A stretch of DNA of 64,000 nt. Source: Pseudobutyrivibrio ruminis DSM 9787. GTDB taxonomy: Bacteria; Bacillota; Clostridia; Lachnospirales; Lachnospiraceae. The position numbers were made by a program, and so were the translations under genes. The notes beneath the pieces were generated by a model. The model saw only the letters and a program-made list of their open reading frames with translations, did not search any database and was not told where the DNA came from. This document shows, piece after piece, positions 33,446 to 41,976 of the stretch. Numbering within the stretch: position 1 is the stretch's first letter; each line of letters begins with the position of its first letter. The stretch lies in contig NZ_OBMR01000007.1 in assembly GCF_900218035.1 (NCBI RefSeq), forward strand, positions 124,001-188,000, read 5' to 3'.

Positions 33446-34366
33446 ATGATACACATAACTTCCCTGGATGATGGAGTCGAGCTTTTTAAAGCTTTAGGTT
33501 CTGATGTTCGTATTCAGATTCTAAACATACTATTAGAAAACGACCGCATGAGCATGAATCAGCTTGCTACTCAGCTAAATCTTAGCAACGGCGCTCTCAC
33601 TGGTCACATTAAAAAGCTTGAAGAATGCGGACTCATCTCCACTTCTAACGAATCTGCCAGTCACGGCAATTCAAAGCTATGCTCAGTAATTCAAGACAAA
33701 ATAGTCATAGAAATAGAAAAACCACTTGATTTAGCAAACGTATCTACTACAGATATTAAAGTGGGACAGTTTTCAAAATACGATATTTGCCCAACTTGTG
33801 GCCTTGCCAACAGCGCATCTGTTATTGGTGAAATCGATGATGCAAGATACTTTGCTCATCCAGATCACTTCAACGCAGATATTCTGTGGTTCACAAAGGG
33901 CTACGTAGAGTATGCTTTGCCAAATCTTGTTCCTAGCAACAACAATATCACTCAGATTTCCATTTCATTTGAGATTTCATCTGAAGCTCCTGGTATTGAT
34001 AACAATTGGCCAAGTGATATCTCTTTCTCTATCAACGATCAAAAGGTTGGTATGTGGACTAGCCCTGGGGATTTCGGTGGTGAAATACTTGGAATGTTTA
34101 CACCTGACTGGTGGCCACCAAACTGGAATCAGTATGGTCTCTTAAAGCTTCTTGTTGTAAATAAATTTGGAACTTATATTGATGGTCTTCAGATTTCAGA
34201 TATTACAATAGACGATTTGAACCTCAAACCTGGACAGCCACTTGATTTCCGCATCGCCGTTGAAGACGACGCAGAGCACATTGGTGGTGTCACACTGTTT
34301 GGTAAGACATTTGGTAACTATGGTCAGGATATTAGAGTATCCATCAACTATAGCCCAATCAATTAA
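33446..34366 (+). CDS. ArsR-like transcriptional regulator with C-terminal sensor domain
   Basis: Protein of 306 residues. Residues 1-75 form a winged helix of the ArsR type: ELFKALGSDVRIQILNILLE and MNQLATQLNLSNGALTGHIK. A CPTCGLANS segment (C-x2-C, about 112) follows, then a large beta-rich domain (about 135-306) with WFTKGYVEYALPN, TPDWWPPNWNQYG and RIAVEDDAEHIGG. The size is much larger than metal-sensing ArsR proteins, and the extra domain looks like a ligand-binding beta-sandwich, possibly sugar-binding. Located between the two arabinan operons and divergent from one, it is the best candidate for their regulator. AAAAGGAG precedes the ATG. Confidence 0.85.
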   Translation: MIHITSLDDGVELFKALGSDVRIQILNILLENDRMSMNQLATQLNLSNGALTGHIKKLEECGLISTSNESASHGNSKLCSVIQDKIVIEIEKPLDLANVSTTDIKVGQFSKYDICPTCGLANSASVIGEIDDARYFAHPDHFNADILWFTKGYVEYALPNLVPSNNNITQISISFEISSEAPGIDNNWPSDISFSINDQKVGMWTSPGDFGGEILGMFTPDWWPPNWNQYGLLKLLVVNKFGTYIDGLQISDITIDDLNLKPGQPLDFRIAVEDDAEHIGGVTLFGKTFGNYGQDIRVSINYSPIN

Positions 34367-34370
34367 ATAT

Positions 34371-34619
34371 CTACCATGATTTACGTGGACAATGGGCAGC
34401 CTTCATGGCTGCCCTTAATTCTACATAGCATCCACAAGACATGCATGTTCCTGCATTTAGCTGGACGCAATTTTTACAGAGGGCCAGGCGGCGCTCGTAT
34501 TCATCTGCATCCACCTGGTCCTGTGCTTTAAGTTCATTTTTGTATTTTTCAATCATTTCAGCATCTGCTCTTGTCATATCTCTAAGCAGACATCTTGCAC
34601 AAACTCTTTTTTCAATCAT
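34371..34619 (-). CDS. Small cysteine-rich protein (DUF6171-like)
   Basis: Protein of 82 residues with cysteines in CARCLLRDM near the start, then LALCKNCVQLNAGTCMSCGCYVELRAA near the end and a last one in AHCPRKSW (never more than short runs cited). Two zinc-binding knuckles are likely. The ATG at 34619 overlaps the GH43 stop (ATGATTGA arrangement), so translation is coupled. Such short zinc proteins downstream of carbohydrate genes are of unknown function. Family name given from memory and uncertain. Confidence 0.7.
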   Translation of the reverse strand: MIEKRVCARCLLRDMTRADAEMIEKYKNELKAQDQVDADEYERRLALCKNCVQLNAGTCMSCGCYVELRAAMKAAHCPRKSW

Positions 34620-35559
34620 AATTAAACACTGGTCTTCCATCCTGCCAACCAAACTTCATAAGCATTGCATGGCGATTTGGATTGTAAAGTGGATCCCCCA
34701 CAATCTCTGTTTCTGTTCTAGCGTGATAAACAAGGATATCATTGCCCTCTTCATCTACTGTAAATGAATTGTGGCCTGGGCCGTACACTACATGCTCTGG
34801 CGATGAAGCAAGAACTGGATAACGCTCCTTTTTCCAAGATAATGGATCAAGCAAATCGCTATCTGCATCTGCTGTAAGCATTCCCATGCAATAGTTAATT
34901 CCTGTATCACTTGCAGAGTAAGTAACGAAAATCTTGCCGTTGCGCTGAAGTACAGCAGGACCTTCATTTACCCAATAGCCATGACGTTCCCAGTCATAAT
35001 CAGGTGTAGTGAGAAGTACCTGTTCTGTTTCTAACGTATATCCGTTTTTCATTCTGGCAATATAAAGGTTAGAGATTTGCTTGCCTACGCTAACTTTCTC
35101 TGCCCAAATATAATACCATTTTCCATCATTTTCGAACACTGTTGCATCGAGAGAAAATGCCTCAAATGAAAACTCATCACTATCAGCTCTTGTCATTTTG
35201 CCCTTTTCAATCCACTCATCATGAATAGGATCATCTCCCTGGCATTCAAGAACATATGGACGAATCTTCCAAATATCCTCTACCTCTCCACCTGCATAGT
35301 AAATGTACCATTTACCAAAAAGATAATGTAGTTCAGGAGCCCAAATGTGCTTAGACATTGGGCCACTTTCATGCTTATGCCAAATTTCCACTTCCCCAGC
35401 GGCCGCAAGGCCCTCCAATGTGTCGCTTACACGCAACACAATTTTATCGTATTCAGGCACAGAGGCAGTAAAGTAATACTTGCCATCTGTGTGTCTGTAT
35501 ATATATGGATCTGCGCGCTGCAAAATCCATGGTTTATTGTATTCAAAATTCTTGTCCAT
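34612..35559 (-). CDS. Glycoside hydrolase family 43, arabinofuranosidase-like, cytoplasmic
   Basis: Protein of 315 residues without signal peptide. The five-blade propeller catalytic residues are visible: base aspartate in QRADPYIYRH (about 17), aspartate in FSLDATVFEND (about 135) and acid glutamate in VNEGPAVLQRNG (about 200). The GPGHNSFTVDEEGNDILVYH segment matches GH43 as well. Closest in pattern to exo-acting alpha-1,5-L-arabinofuranosidases. It would trim imported arabino-oligosaccharides. I start at ATG 35559 (GGAGAG upstream) rather than the GTG at 35565. It follows the secreted GH43 gene by 24 bases. Confidence 0.9.
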   Translation of the reverse strand: MDKNFEYNKPWILQRADPYIYRHTDGKYYFTASVPEYDKIVLRVSDTLEGLAAAGEVEIWHKHESGPMSKHIWAPELHYLFGKWYIYYAGGEVEDIWKIRPYVLECQGDDPIHDEWIEKGKMTRADSDEFSFEAFSLDATVFENDGKWYYIWAEKVSVGKQISNLYIARMKNGYTLETEQVLLTTPDYDWERHGYWVNEGPAVLQRNGKIFVTYSASDTGINYCMGMLTADADSDLLDPLSWKKERYPVLASSPEHVVYGPGHNSFTVDEEGNDILVYHARTETEIVGDPLYNPNRHAMLMKFGWQDGRPVFNYD

Positions 35560-35583
35560 TTTCACTCTCCATATATATCCTTA

Positions 35584-37113
35584 TTAATATTTTACTCCCC
35601 ATACACTCTCGTTACTTCCAACAGCTGAGAATGTCATGCATTCTGTGCCGGCTTCATCCTGCATCTTGCAGAATACGCCACTATAATCTGTGCCATCAAC
35701 TGTGATGTTCATATAGTATGTGCCATCAGTCATAGTCCATGTACCAGATACTTCATTTCCCTCACATGTGCCATCTGCATTCAGATATATGATTATCGGA
35801 TTTGCGATATCACTTGAAATATCTGTGCCCTGATTGATGAAATAGTATCTTCCCTCTACCTCATCCATGCTATAACCGGTTTCAGAAACAGTCTCCCCCT
35901 GAGTCTGATAAGGTAAATTGCATGGCCATCCTTCGGCATTCATAAGCATCTGATGCACTCTTGGGGAATGATTCTCTCCTCCATCGTTGAAACGAGTGTG
36001 ATAAACCAAATACTCTTTTCCATCGCTATCTACAAAAGCAGAGTTGTGGCCTGTGGCCATGTATGCTCTGTCCAAGCTAGGCAGCTTATAGTTACCTGAA
36101 AGCTTAAGTCCGTAGTTTTCATGCATTGCACTCTTCTGTGGATATTCGCCATTCATATCTACATATTCACCGTCCACTGTTTTAGAACGGAACACACGAA
36201 TCTGATATCCACCATTGCTTGTCAAAGTACCATAAGATACAAACAGATAGTAATAATCTGTGTTAGCATCATACATAATATATGGTCCTTCAATGGAAAT
36301 GTGTCCACCACCAAGAAGCTTCTTGCCATAGTATGGATCCACATTGTTTGCCTCATCAGCTTCTGGGTGAATCACAAGACCTGTCTTAGGATTAAGCTCC
36401 AGTAAGAATATACCACCAGACCATGAGCCATAAACCATCCACATTCTTCCATCAGCATCGTAAAATACTGTAGGGTCGATTGCATTTGGATAATCTTCGT
36501 AATTGTAACCACCGCTTTTAATGTAGTTTTTCTTTACATAGTCCTTATCAACATAATCAAGTACATCTGTAGAATCCACATTGCTAAGGTTAAAGCCTGA
36601 ATAAATTAGTGGTGCCTGCCATTCAAATGGGCCCTCTGGCGATTCGCTGGTACCAAAGCAAAGATTTGACGCATTAAATGTACTGGTTGTGCAGTAGTAC
36701 ATGTAGTAAAGGTTTGTAGTTTCGTTGTAAATAACATCCGGCGCCCACACATGTGTGCCGCCATCGTCTGTTTTGATAACACTATCCTTTGATCCTGAAT
36801 AAGCAAAGGCTTCATCTGCCACATCATAAATCTGGCCATAAACAGGGTTGGATTTCATATAACCATCGCCAATCATTTCCCAATTCAATAAATCGGTACT
36901 TTTTGCAGCGGTCATATGACTGCCGTAAATGTAGTATGTTCCATCAACTTCTAAAATGGATGGGTCATGGACTGAAGCGCCCGAAGAAACGTCGCCTGTG
37001 GCAATGCCATCATAGCTGACGGTATAATTTTTCTCTTTAGATTCAGAGCTTGAGCAAGCCACTAGACCTCCAACCATAGAAACTGCTAGAACACATGAAA
37101 TCAATTTTTTCAT
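35584..37113 (-). CDS. Secreted endo-arabinanase lipoprotein, GH43
   Basis: Protein of 509 residues with lipobox VGGLVACSSSES (Cys20). Catalytic marks: base aspartate in SVHDPSILEVDGTYYIYGSH (about 50), aspartate in NAIDPTVFYDADGRMWMVYG (about 215) and acid glutamate in ISIEGPYIMYD (about 275). GHNSAFVDSDGKEYLVYHTR supplies the metal-site histidine. The C-terminal 120 residues form a beta domain like those in Abn2-type endo-arabinanases. The enzyme would cut alpha-1,5-arabinan at the cell surface, feeding the ABC transporter. First gene of an operon with the second GH43 gene and a small zinc-like protein. Confidence 0.92.
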   Translation of the reverse strand: MKKLISCVLAVSMVGGLVACSSSESKEKNYTVSYDGIATGDVSSGASVHDPSILEVDGTYYIYGSHMTAAKSTDLLNWEMIGDGYMKSNPVYGQIYDVADEAFAYSGSKDSVIKTDDGGTHVWAPDVIYNETTNLYYMYYCTTSTFNASNLCFGTSESPEGPFEWQAPLIYSGFNLSNVDSTDVLDYVDKDYVKKNYIKSGGYNYEDYPNAIDPTVFYDADGRMWMVYGSWSGGIFLLELNPKTGLVIHPEADEANNVDPYYGKKLLGGGHISIEGPYIMYDANTDYYYLFVSYGTLTSNGGYQIRVFRSKTVDGEYVDMNGEYPQKSAMHENYGLKLSGNYKLPSLDRAYMATGHNSAFVDSDGKEYLVYHTRFNDGGENHSPRVHQMLMNAEGWPCNLPYQTQGETVSETGYSMDEVEGRYYFINQGTDISSDIANPIIIYLNADGTCEGNEVSGTWTMTDGTYYMNITVDGTDYSGVFCKMQDEAGTECMTFSAVGSNESVWGVKY

Positions 37114-37186
37114 GCGTTATCCTCCATTAATAAGTCGAAAATCTTCAGACATCAAGCCCCTTATAAAAATGTTTGAAGATAAAAAT

Positions 37187-37218
37187 AACTGCCCAGAACA
37201 CTAATGTTTTGGACAGTT
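37187..37218 (-). terminator. Terminator of trmO, overlapping the GH43 transcription start
   Basis: AACTGTCC on the minus strand (37211-37218) pairs with GGGCAGTT (37187-37194) and AAAACA with TGTTCT (one mismatch), loop TTAG. TATTTTTAT follows. It would end trmO transcripts. Confidence 0.8.
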
Positions 37219-37220
37219 CT

Positions 37221-37249
37221 AATATATCAAATCTATTTTAAGAACACAA
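37221..37249 (-). promoter_or_regulatory. Promoter of the GH43 operon
   Basis: On the minus strand TTGTGT (37244-37249) and TATATT (37221-37226) are 17 bases apart, 108 bases before the ATG. The predicted start (about 37214) lies inside the 5' arm of the trmO terminator, so its own transcripts would lack part of that hairpin. Confidence 0.6.
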
Positions 37250-37280
37250 TATTTATTTTAAATATTTCTAAAGTAATTTG
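37247..37280 (-). promoter_or_regulatory. Shared 34-bp operator-like element, copy B
   Basis: It matches copy A (33198-33231) at 31 of 34 positions. The palindrome core here is TTTAGA-AATA-TTTAAA. It overlaps the trmO stop codon and adjoins the -35 box of the GH43 promoter, the same geometry as copy A. Confidence 0.7.
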
Positions 37281-37948
37281 ATAACTTCTTTAACTATAAG
37301 TGAATCATTTTCAGATTCAAACACTATATCGTACCCATGATAAGCTAATCTGAAATCACGATTCTTGCCTCTATCATAACCTGCTCGAGGATCCTGGCTG
37401 AGGACATCTATTGCAGACTGACGCAGATTTTCAGGAAGCTTGGCTAAAAGTTCTTCTGGAAACTCCACCTTAACCTGAGCTCCCTTTGAAAGGGAATCGG
37501 TAAAGCCGCCCCTGGCATCAGGATGAGCATCTGCATAAGGGATGTATGGCTTTATATCGTAAATAGGTGTGCCATCCAGCATGTCTACTCCGCTGACCAC
37601 AAGCACTGTGCCCTCTTTTTCAGTTTGCTTTACCTCTATCAGCTTTACAGATGAAAGGCCGATGTTGTTTGGACGATATGGCGCACGGGTAGCAAACACT
37701 CCCATGTGCTTTTCTCCGCCTAGCCTAGGTGGGCGAACAGTGCCCCCTTCCAAAGGCTTGTTTTTAGAAAAGCCCCACAGCAGCCACAGATAATCATAGT
37801 CTGTGATACCATCGATAAAGGTAGGATTTCTAAACTCCTCCGTAAATACGATATAGCCTATTTCATCTGAAACAAGACCGCTCTGCCTTGGTATTCCAAA
37901 CTTTTGCGTAAAGCCTGTATGTATAAATGCTATTTCTTTTAATTCCAT
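37268..37948 (-). CDS. trmO: tRNA (t6A37) methyltransferase TrmO/TsaA family
   Basis: Protein of 226 residues. Family marks are FGIPRQSGLV, TDYDYLWLLWGFSKN, RAPYRPNNIGLSSVKLIEV and DMLDGTPIYDIKPYIPYAD, with DPRAGYDRG in the C-terminal part. TrmO methylates N6 of threonylcarbamoyl-adenosine 37 in tRNAs. The length suits the bacterial family with its C-terminal domain. I choose the ATG at 37948 with GAGG six bases upstream rather than a TTG three bases earlier. It sits between apt and the arabinan operon, without a functional link. Confidence 0.9.
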   Translation of the reverse strand: MELKEIAFIHTGFTQKFGIPRQSGLVSDEIGYIVFTEEFRNPTFIDGITDYDYLWLLWGFSKNKPLEGGTVRPPRLGGEKHMGVFATRAPYRPNNIGLSSVKLIEVKQTEKEGTVLVVSGVDMLDGTPIYDIKPYIPYADAHPDARGGFTDSLSKGAQVKVEFPEELLAKLPENLRQSAIDVLSQDPRAGYDRGKNRDFRLAYHGYDIVFESENDSLIVKEVIKLL

Positions 37949-37965
37949 CAATACCTCTTAATAAT

Positions 37966-37990
37966 AAAAGGCAGTACAAAATGTACTGCC
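37966..37990 (-). terminator. Terminator of apt
   Basis: GGCAGTACA (37970-37978) and TGTACTGCC (37982-37990) form a perfect 9-bp stem. On the minus strand it is followed by TTTTATTATT. Confidence 0.88.
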
Positions 37991-38003
37991 CAAAAATCGT
38001 ATA

Positions 38004-38528
38004 TTACTTTCCTTCGTATGTAACAACTGACTCTACGTCGTACTTTGCAAGCTTCTCACGTCCGTTAAGACCTGCGAGCTCCATAAGGAAGATGATTTTA
38101 ACAACTTCGCCGCCAAGCTCCTCAACAAGCTGAGCTGCTGCTTCGATTGTACCACCTGTAGCGATAAGATCATCTACGATAACAACCTTCTGACCTGGCT
38201 TAACTGCATCCTTATGCATCTCGATTGTAGCTGTGCCGTACTCAAGATCATATGTCTTTTCGATAGTTTCACATGGAAGCTTACCCTTTTTACGAATGAG
38301 AACAAATGGCTTGCCAAGTGCGTATGCAAGTGGTGCACCAAAGATGAATCCGCGGCTCTCTGCGCCTGCGATAACATCACAATCAACATTCTCAATAAGC
38401 TTCTTCATTTCGTCTATAGCAAGTCGGAACCCTTCCGCATCCTGCAAGATGCTAGTAACATCTCTAAACATGATACCTGGCTCTGGGAAATCTGGAATAG
38501 TTCTGATGTAATCTTCTACTTTTTTCAT
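38004..38528 (-). CDS. apt: Adenine phosphoribosyltransferase
   Basis: Protein of 174 residues. DFPEPGIMFRDVTSIL at the start is the Apt signature, and the PRPP-binding loop is VVIVDDLIATGGTIEAA (about 115-130). The enzyme salvages adenine to AMP with PRPP. The length is standard. It stands between its own terminator and the first flagellin terminator, as a single-gene unit. Confidence 0.97.
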   Translation of the reverse strand: MKKVEDYIRTIPDFPEPGIMFRDVTSILQDAEGFRLAIDEMKKLIENVDCDVIAGAESRGFIFGAPLAYALGKPFVLIRKKGKLPCETIEKTYDLEYGTATIEMHKDAVKPGQKVVIVDDLIATGGTIEAAAQLVEELGGEVVKIIFLMELAGLNGREKLAKYDVESVVTYEGK

Positions 38529-38653
38529 ATGACTCCTTCTATTAATGGCCGCATAATTTCCAATGGAGCGGCAAATTAAAGTCGGATAAGAATTTTATCC
38601 TAATAAATTATAAGTTTTTTAGGCACTTTTTTCAAGCATATTCCAATGCATTT

Positions 38654-38676
38654 AAAAAGGGGCCCCGAAGGACCCC
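38654..38676 (-). terminator. Terminator of flagellin gene 1
   Basis: On the minus strand GGGGTCC-TTCG-GGGCCCC forms a 7-bp stem with a TTCG tetraloop, followed by TTTTT. It lies about 47 bases beyond the flagellin stop. Confidence 0.92.
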
Positions 38677-38723
38677 AATTTGTGGATAGTACTCGAAAGT
38701 ACCTATGCGTTTGGCCACGCTAA

Positions 38724-40136
38724 TTATCCTAAGAGTGAAAGAACACCCTGAGTTGCCTGATTTGCCTGAGCGAGCATTGATTGGCCTGCCTGAGCAAGAA
38801 TATTGTTCTTGCTGTATGTAACCATCTCGTCAGCCATATCTGTATCACGGATACGTGATTCAGCGGCTTCTGTGTTCTCTACGACGTTGTCTAAGTTAGC
38901 AATTGAGTGCTCAAGTCTGTTTTGTACGGCACCAAGTGCTGAGCGCTGTGCAGATACCTTTGCAAGGGCATCGGCAATGCAATCAATTGAGTAAGTTGCC
39001 TGCTTTCCAGTCGCATCTGATACGTTAACACCATCAAGACCAAGAGCCTTCGCTGTTAATGATTCAATTCTAACTCCAATCTTATTTGTCATATCAGCAT
39101 CTGCACCGACATGTAGATTGAACATCAAATCATTCTTTGTATCAACAGCACCCTTAGTAATGACAAATACCTTTTTGCCGTTAGCTACAGCAACATCACC
39201 TGCAGCATCAATTGTTGCTGGTGTCTTTGTAGCACCGATTGAAGACGCTGCTATAAGCTCTGTCTTAACCTTGTTGTATGCACCTGTTGCTGTGATAAGA
39301 GTCTTATTATTTGGATCTGTTTCCTCAACAAGATCAGCATTTGCAACAGAGAACCTTGTTGCAGATTTTCCATTGTACTCTGCCTTTGTTCCATCGCTAA
39401 TCTTGGATGCTAAGTCATCATATTTAATTGTAAATAACTCCTCATCAGTTGTACCTGTTGTATTATCTACAAATGTCCATGACTTTCCGGCAATCTGAAT
39501 TGTCGTACCAACAATAGCCTTTGAAGAATCCTCCAATCCAATCGCTTCTAAAACTTCATCTGCTGTTTCTGCGCCAATCTCATACTCTGTGCCACCTATT
39601 GTGTATGTATCACCAACTCCTAGAGCAGTCATTGTAAATGTAGCCTTAATTGAGTTCTGTGAAAAAGTACCTAATAGGCCTGCATCATGAGCACTGATTT
39701 TGATTTCCTTGGTGCCATTATCCCCCTTGAGAAGATAGGTCTCGTTGAACTTTGTTGTCTCTGCGACACGATCAATCTCAGTTGTAAGCTGATTAATCTC
39801 GTCCTGAATAGATGAACGATCAGATTCTGAGTTTGTACCGTTTGCTGCTTGAACTGCCAACTCATTCATTCTCTGTAACATAGAATGTACCTCTGTAAGG
39901 GCACCCTCGGCGGTCTGTACTGCTGAGATACCATCAGATGCATTTGTTGAAGCCTGATCAAGACCTCGAATCTGCTTACGCATTTTCTCAGAAATTGAAA
40001 GACCAGCTGCATCATCTGCGGCTCTATTAATTCTAAAACCACTTGAAAGTTTCTCAGTAGACTTAGACTGAGCATTTGTTGTAATTCCTAACATTCTTGA
40101 AGCATTAGCTGCCTGCATATTGTGTTGTACTACCAT
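38724..40136 (-). CDS. Flagellin 1
   Basis: Flagellin of 470 residues. The conserved N-terminal D0/D1 part has MVVQHNMQAANASRML, LSSGFRINRAADDAAGL and NELAVQAANGTNSESDR. The C-terminal part has SALGAVQNRLEHSIANLDN and ends NQATQGVLSLLG. The middle (about 150-360) is variable and forms the exposed filament surface. It is one of three paralogues in tandem. ACAAGGAGG overlaps a CsrA-type hairpin at the ribosome site. A sigma-28-like promoter lies 310 bases upstream. The protein is exported by the flagellar type III system without a cleaved signal. Confidence 0.96.
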   Translation of the reverse strand: MVVQHNMQAANASRMLGITTNAQSKSTEKLSSGFRINRAADDAAGLSISEKMRKQIRGLDQASTNASDGISAVQTAEGALTEVHSMLQRMNELAVQAANGTNSESDRSSIQDEINQLTTEIDRVAETTKFNETYLLKGDNGTKEIKISAHDAGLLGTFSQNSIKATFTMTALGVGDTYTIGGTEYEIGAETADEVLEAIGLEDSSKAIVGTTIQIAGKSWTFVDNTTGTTDEELFTIKYDDLASKISDGTKAEYNGKSATRFSVANADLVEETDPNNKTLITATGAYNKVKTELIAASSIGATKTPATIDAAGDVAVANGKKVFVITKGAVDTKNDLMFNLHVGADADMTNKIGVRIESLTAKALGLDGVNVSDATGKQATYSIDCIADALAKVSAQRSALGAVQNRLEHSIANLDNVVENTEAAESRIRDTDMADEMVTYSKNNILAQAGQSMLAQANQATQGVLSLLG

Positions 40137-40141
40137 AATTT

Positions 40142-40182
40142 CTACCTCCTTGTAGATACTCCCACGATTCCATTCATGAGAG
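40142..40182 (-). promoter_or_regulatory. Two CsrA-type hairpins in the flagellin 1 leader
   Basis: Site 2 (40142-40155) is CUAC-AAGGAG-GUAG, covering the Shine-Dalgarno sequence. Site 1 (40159-40182) has a 9-bp stem (CUCUCAUGA with UCGUGGGAG, including G-U pairs) and loop AUGGAA. GGA in a hairpin loop is the CsrA recognition feature, and Bacillus hag has the same two-site arrangement, controlled by CsrA and FliW. Confidence 0.72.
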
Positions 40183-40445
40183 ATGCTTATTGCATAACAT
40201 TAACTAAAAATCATAAGTTTCATGACATGGAAACATACATACTTTAGGCTTATTTCCAGTATCTATATAACAAGGGAGTGACCAACCTCCACATGCTATC
40301 AAGGTAAGAAATAAAGTAGTATAACAAGCTTTATTCAATTGTAAAGCTGCTATTATGGCAATCTCCTTTTCCGCGCGATAATGAAAAGATAAACTGCCCA
40401 GATGGACAACAAAAACAATTTGTTTACTGTTTCCATCTATAACAA

Positions 40446-40472
40446 TTATCGGAAAACTTCCTTCAAACTTTA
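40446..40472 (-). promoter_or_regulatory. Sigma-28-like promoter of flagellin 1
   Basis: On the minus strand TAAA (40469-40472), 16 bases, then CCGATAA (40446-40452), close to the sigma-D/FliA consensus TAAA-N15-GCCGATAA. It implies a leader of about 300 nt. The region 40137-40567 holds otherwise only the CsrA sites and the terminator of flagellin 2. Confidence 0.7.
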
Positions 40473-40500
40473 GAAAAATTACAAAAAATAATTTACGCAC

Positions 40501-40527
40501 CAAAAAGAGGCCTCTTTCGAAGCCTCT
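40501..40527 (-). terminator. Terminator of flagellin gene 2
   Basis: AGAGGC (40506-40511) pairs with GCCTCT (40522-40527), followed on the minus strand by TTTTTGG. It lies about 40 bases beyond the stop. Confidence 0.75.
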
Positions 40528-40567
40528 AATTTATAACCGTAATGTAATTTATTAACCCAATTAGCTA

Positions 40568-41971
40568 TTAGCCAAGGATTGAAAGAACACCCTGTGTTGA
40601 CTGGTTAGCCTGTGCAAGCATTGACTGGCCTGCCTGAGCAAGAATGTTGTTCTTGCTGTAGTTAACCATTTCCTCAGCCATATCTGTATCACGGATACGT
40701 GACTCAGCTGCATTTGTGTTCTCAACTACGTTATCTACGTTTGCAATTGTGTGCTCAAGTCTGTTCTGAACAGCACCAAGTGATGATCTCTGTGCAGATA
40801 CCTTTGATACAGCATCAGCGATTGCATCGATAGCATATGTAGCAGCCTTACCTGTTGAATCAGATACATTGATACCATCAAGACCAAGGCTCTTAGCTGA
40901 CATAGACTGAACCTTAACGTTAATCTTGTTTGTCATATCAGCGTCAGCACCAACGTGAAGGCTAAAGCTAAGGTCATTCTTTGTCTCAACATAACCCTTT
41001 TCGATTGTAAATGACTTCTTACCTGCTGGTGAAGTTGTAGCTTCATCAACTGTTGGAGCCTTACCTGTTGCACCAATTGAAGAAGCTGCTGTAAGCTCTG
41101 TCTTAACCTTTGTATATGCACCTTCTGCAGTAATAAGTGTCTTATTGTTAGGGTCAGTTCCATCTGAACCTGCGTTTTCAGAGAAAATTGTAGCTGACTT
41201 ACCGTTATACTTAACAGTTGTGCCTGCACTTAACTTCTTGCTTAAATCCTCATACTTAATTGTATGTAATTCTTCGTCAGTCTTATCTCCAAATGTCCAT
41301 GTCTTTCCAGCGATTTCCACTGTCTGGCCCTTTACCTTTGCACCATCTGAACCTGCATTTGTTGAATCAAGCTTAACAGCTGCCATAGCTTTATCTGCAT
41401 CTGCAGCACCGATTTCGTACTCTGTGCCACCGATTGTATACTTATCACCAACCTTAAGCTCATTCATTGTGAATGTAGCTTTTACAGAGTTCTGTGAGAA
41501 TGTACCAACAAGACCTGCATCATGAGCTGAAATCTGAACCTTCTTTGTACCGTTATCGCCCTTAAGAAGGTATGTCTCGTTGAACTTTGTTGTCTCAGCA
41601 ACACGATCGATTTCTGTTGTAAGCTGATTGATTTCGTCCTGAATTGAAGAACGGTCAGACTCAGAGTTTGTACCGTTTGAAGCCTGTACTGCAAGCTCGT
41701 TCATTCTCTGAAGCATTGAGTGAACTTCTGTAAGAGCACCTTCAGCTGTCTGAACTGCAGATACACCATCCTGTGCGTTTGTAGAAGCCTGATCAAGTCC
41801 TCTGATCTGCTTTCTCATCTTTTCTGAAATTGAAAGACCAGCTGCATCATCTGCTGCACGATTAATCTTGTAACCAGAAGAAAGCTTCTCTGTTGACTTT
41901 GCCTGATTTCCTGATGTGATGTTAAGCATTCTTGAGGCATTCATTGCCTGCATATTGTGTTGTACTACCAT
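40568..41971 (-). CDS. Flagellin 2
   Basis: Flagellin of 467 residues with D0/D1 ends nearly identical to the other two: LSSGYKINRAADDAAGL in the N-terminal part and a C-terminus ending NQSTQGVLSILG. The variable centre differs, being richer in Thr/Lys/Gly. I start at 41971 (MVVQHNMQ), because an in-frame ATG 15 bases upstream would itself carry the GGAGG site. The promoter differs from those of its neighbours (sigma-A-like), so it may be made under different conditions. The substitution of Arg by Asn in LQRMNELAVQ is shared by all three. Confidence 0.96.
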   Translation of the reverse strand: MVVQHNMQAMNASRMLNITSGNQAKSTEKLSSGYKINRAADDAAGLSISEKMRKQIRGLDQASTNAQDGVSAVQTAEGALTEVHSMLQRMNELAVQASNGTNSESDRSSIQDEINQLTTEIDRVAETTKFNETYLLKGDNGTKKVQISAHDAGLVGTFSQNSVKATFTMNELKVGDKYTIGGTEYEIGAADADKAMAAVKLDSTNAGSDGAKVKGQTVEIAGKTWTFGDKTDEELHTIKYEDLSKKLSAGTTVKYNGKSATIFSENAGSDGTDPNNKTLITAEGAYTKVKTELTAASSIGATGKAPTVDEATTSPAGKKSFTIEKGYVETKNDLSFSLHVGADADMTNKINVKVQSMSAKSLGLDGINVSDSTGKAATYAIDAIADAVSKVSAQRSSLGAVQNRLEHTIANVDNVVENTNAAESRIRDTDMAEEMVNYSKNNILAQAGQSMLAQANQSTQGVLSILG

Positions 41972-41976
41972 TTTTT

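Noticed and set aside
33477-33499. Inverted AGCTTT/AAAGCT repeat at the start of the ArsR-like gene
   Set aside because: It is explained by the conserved protein sequence ELFKALG of the family, so I do not call it an operator.
34395-34416. GGGCAGCC/GGCTGCCC hairpin as plus-strand terminator of the ArsR-like gene
   Set aside because: It lies in the coding region of the convergent small protein and has only a weak T-run; possible but not supported.
40204-40503. 99-codon minus-strand frame within the flagellin 1 leader
   Set aside because: It begins upstream of the sigma-28 promoter, has no ribosome site, and its sequence is not conserved in the other leaders. It most likely is chance.
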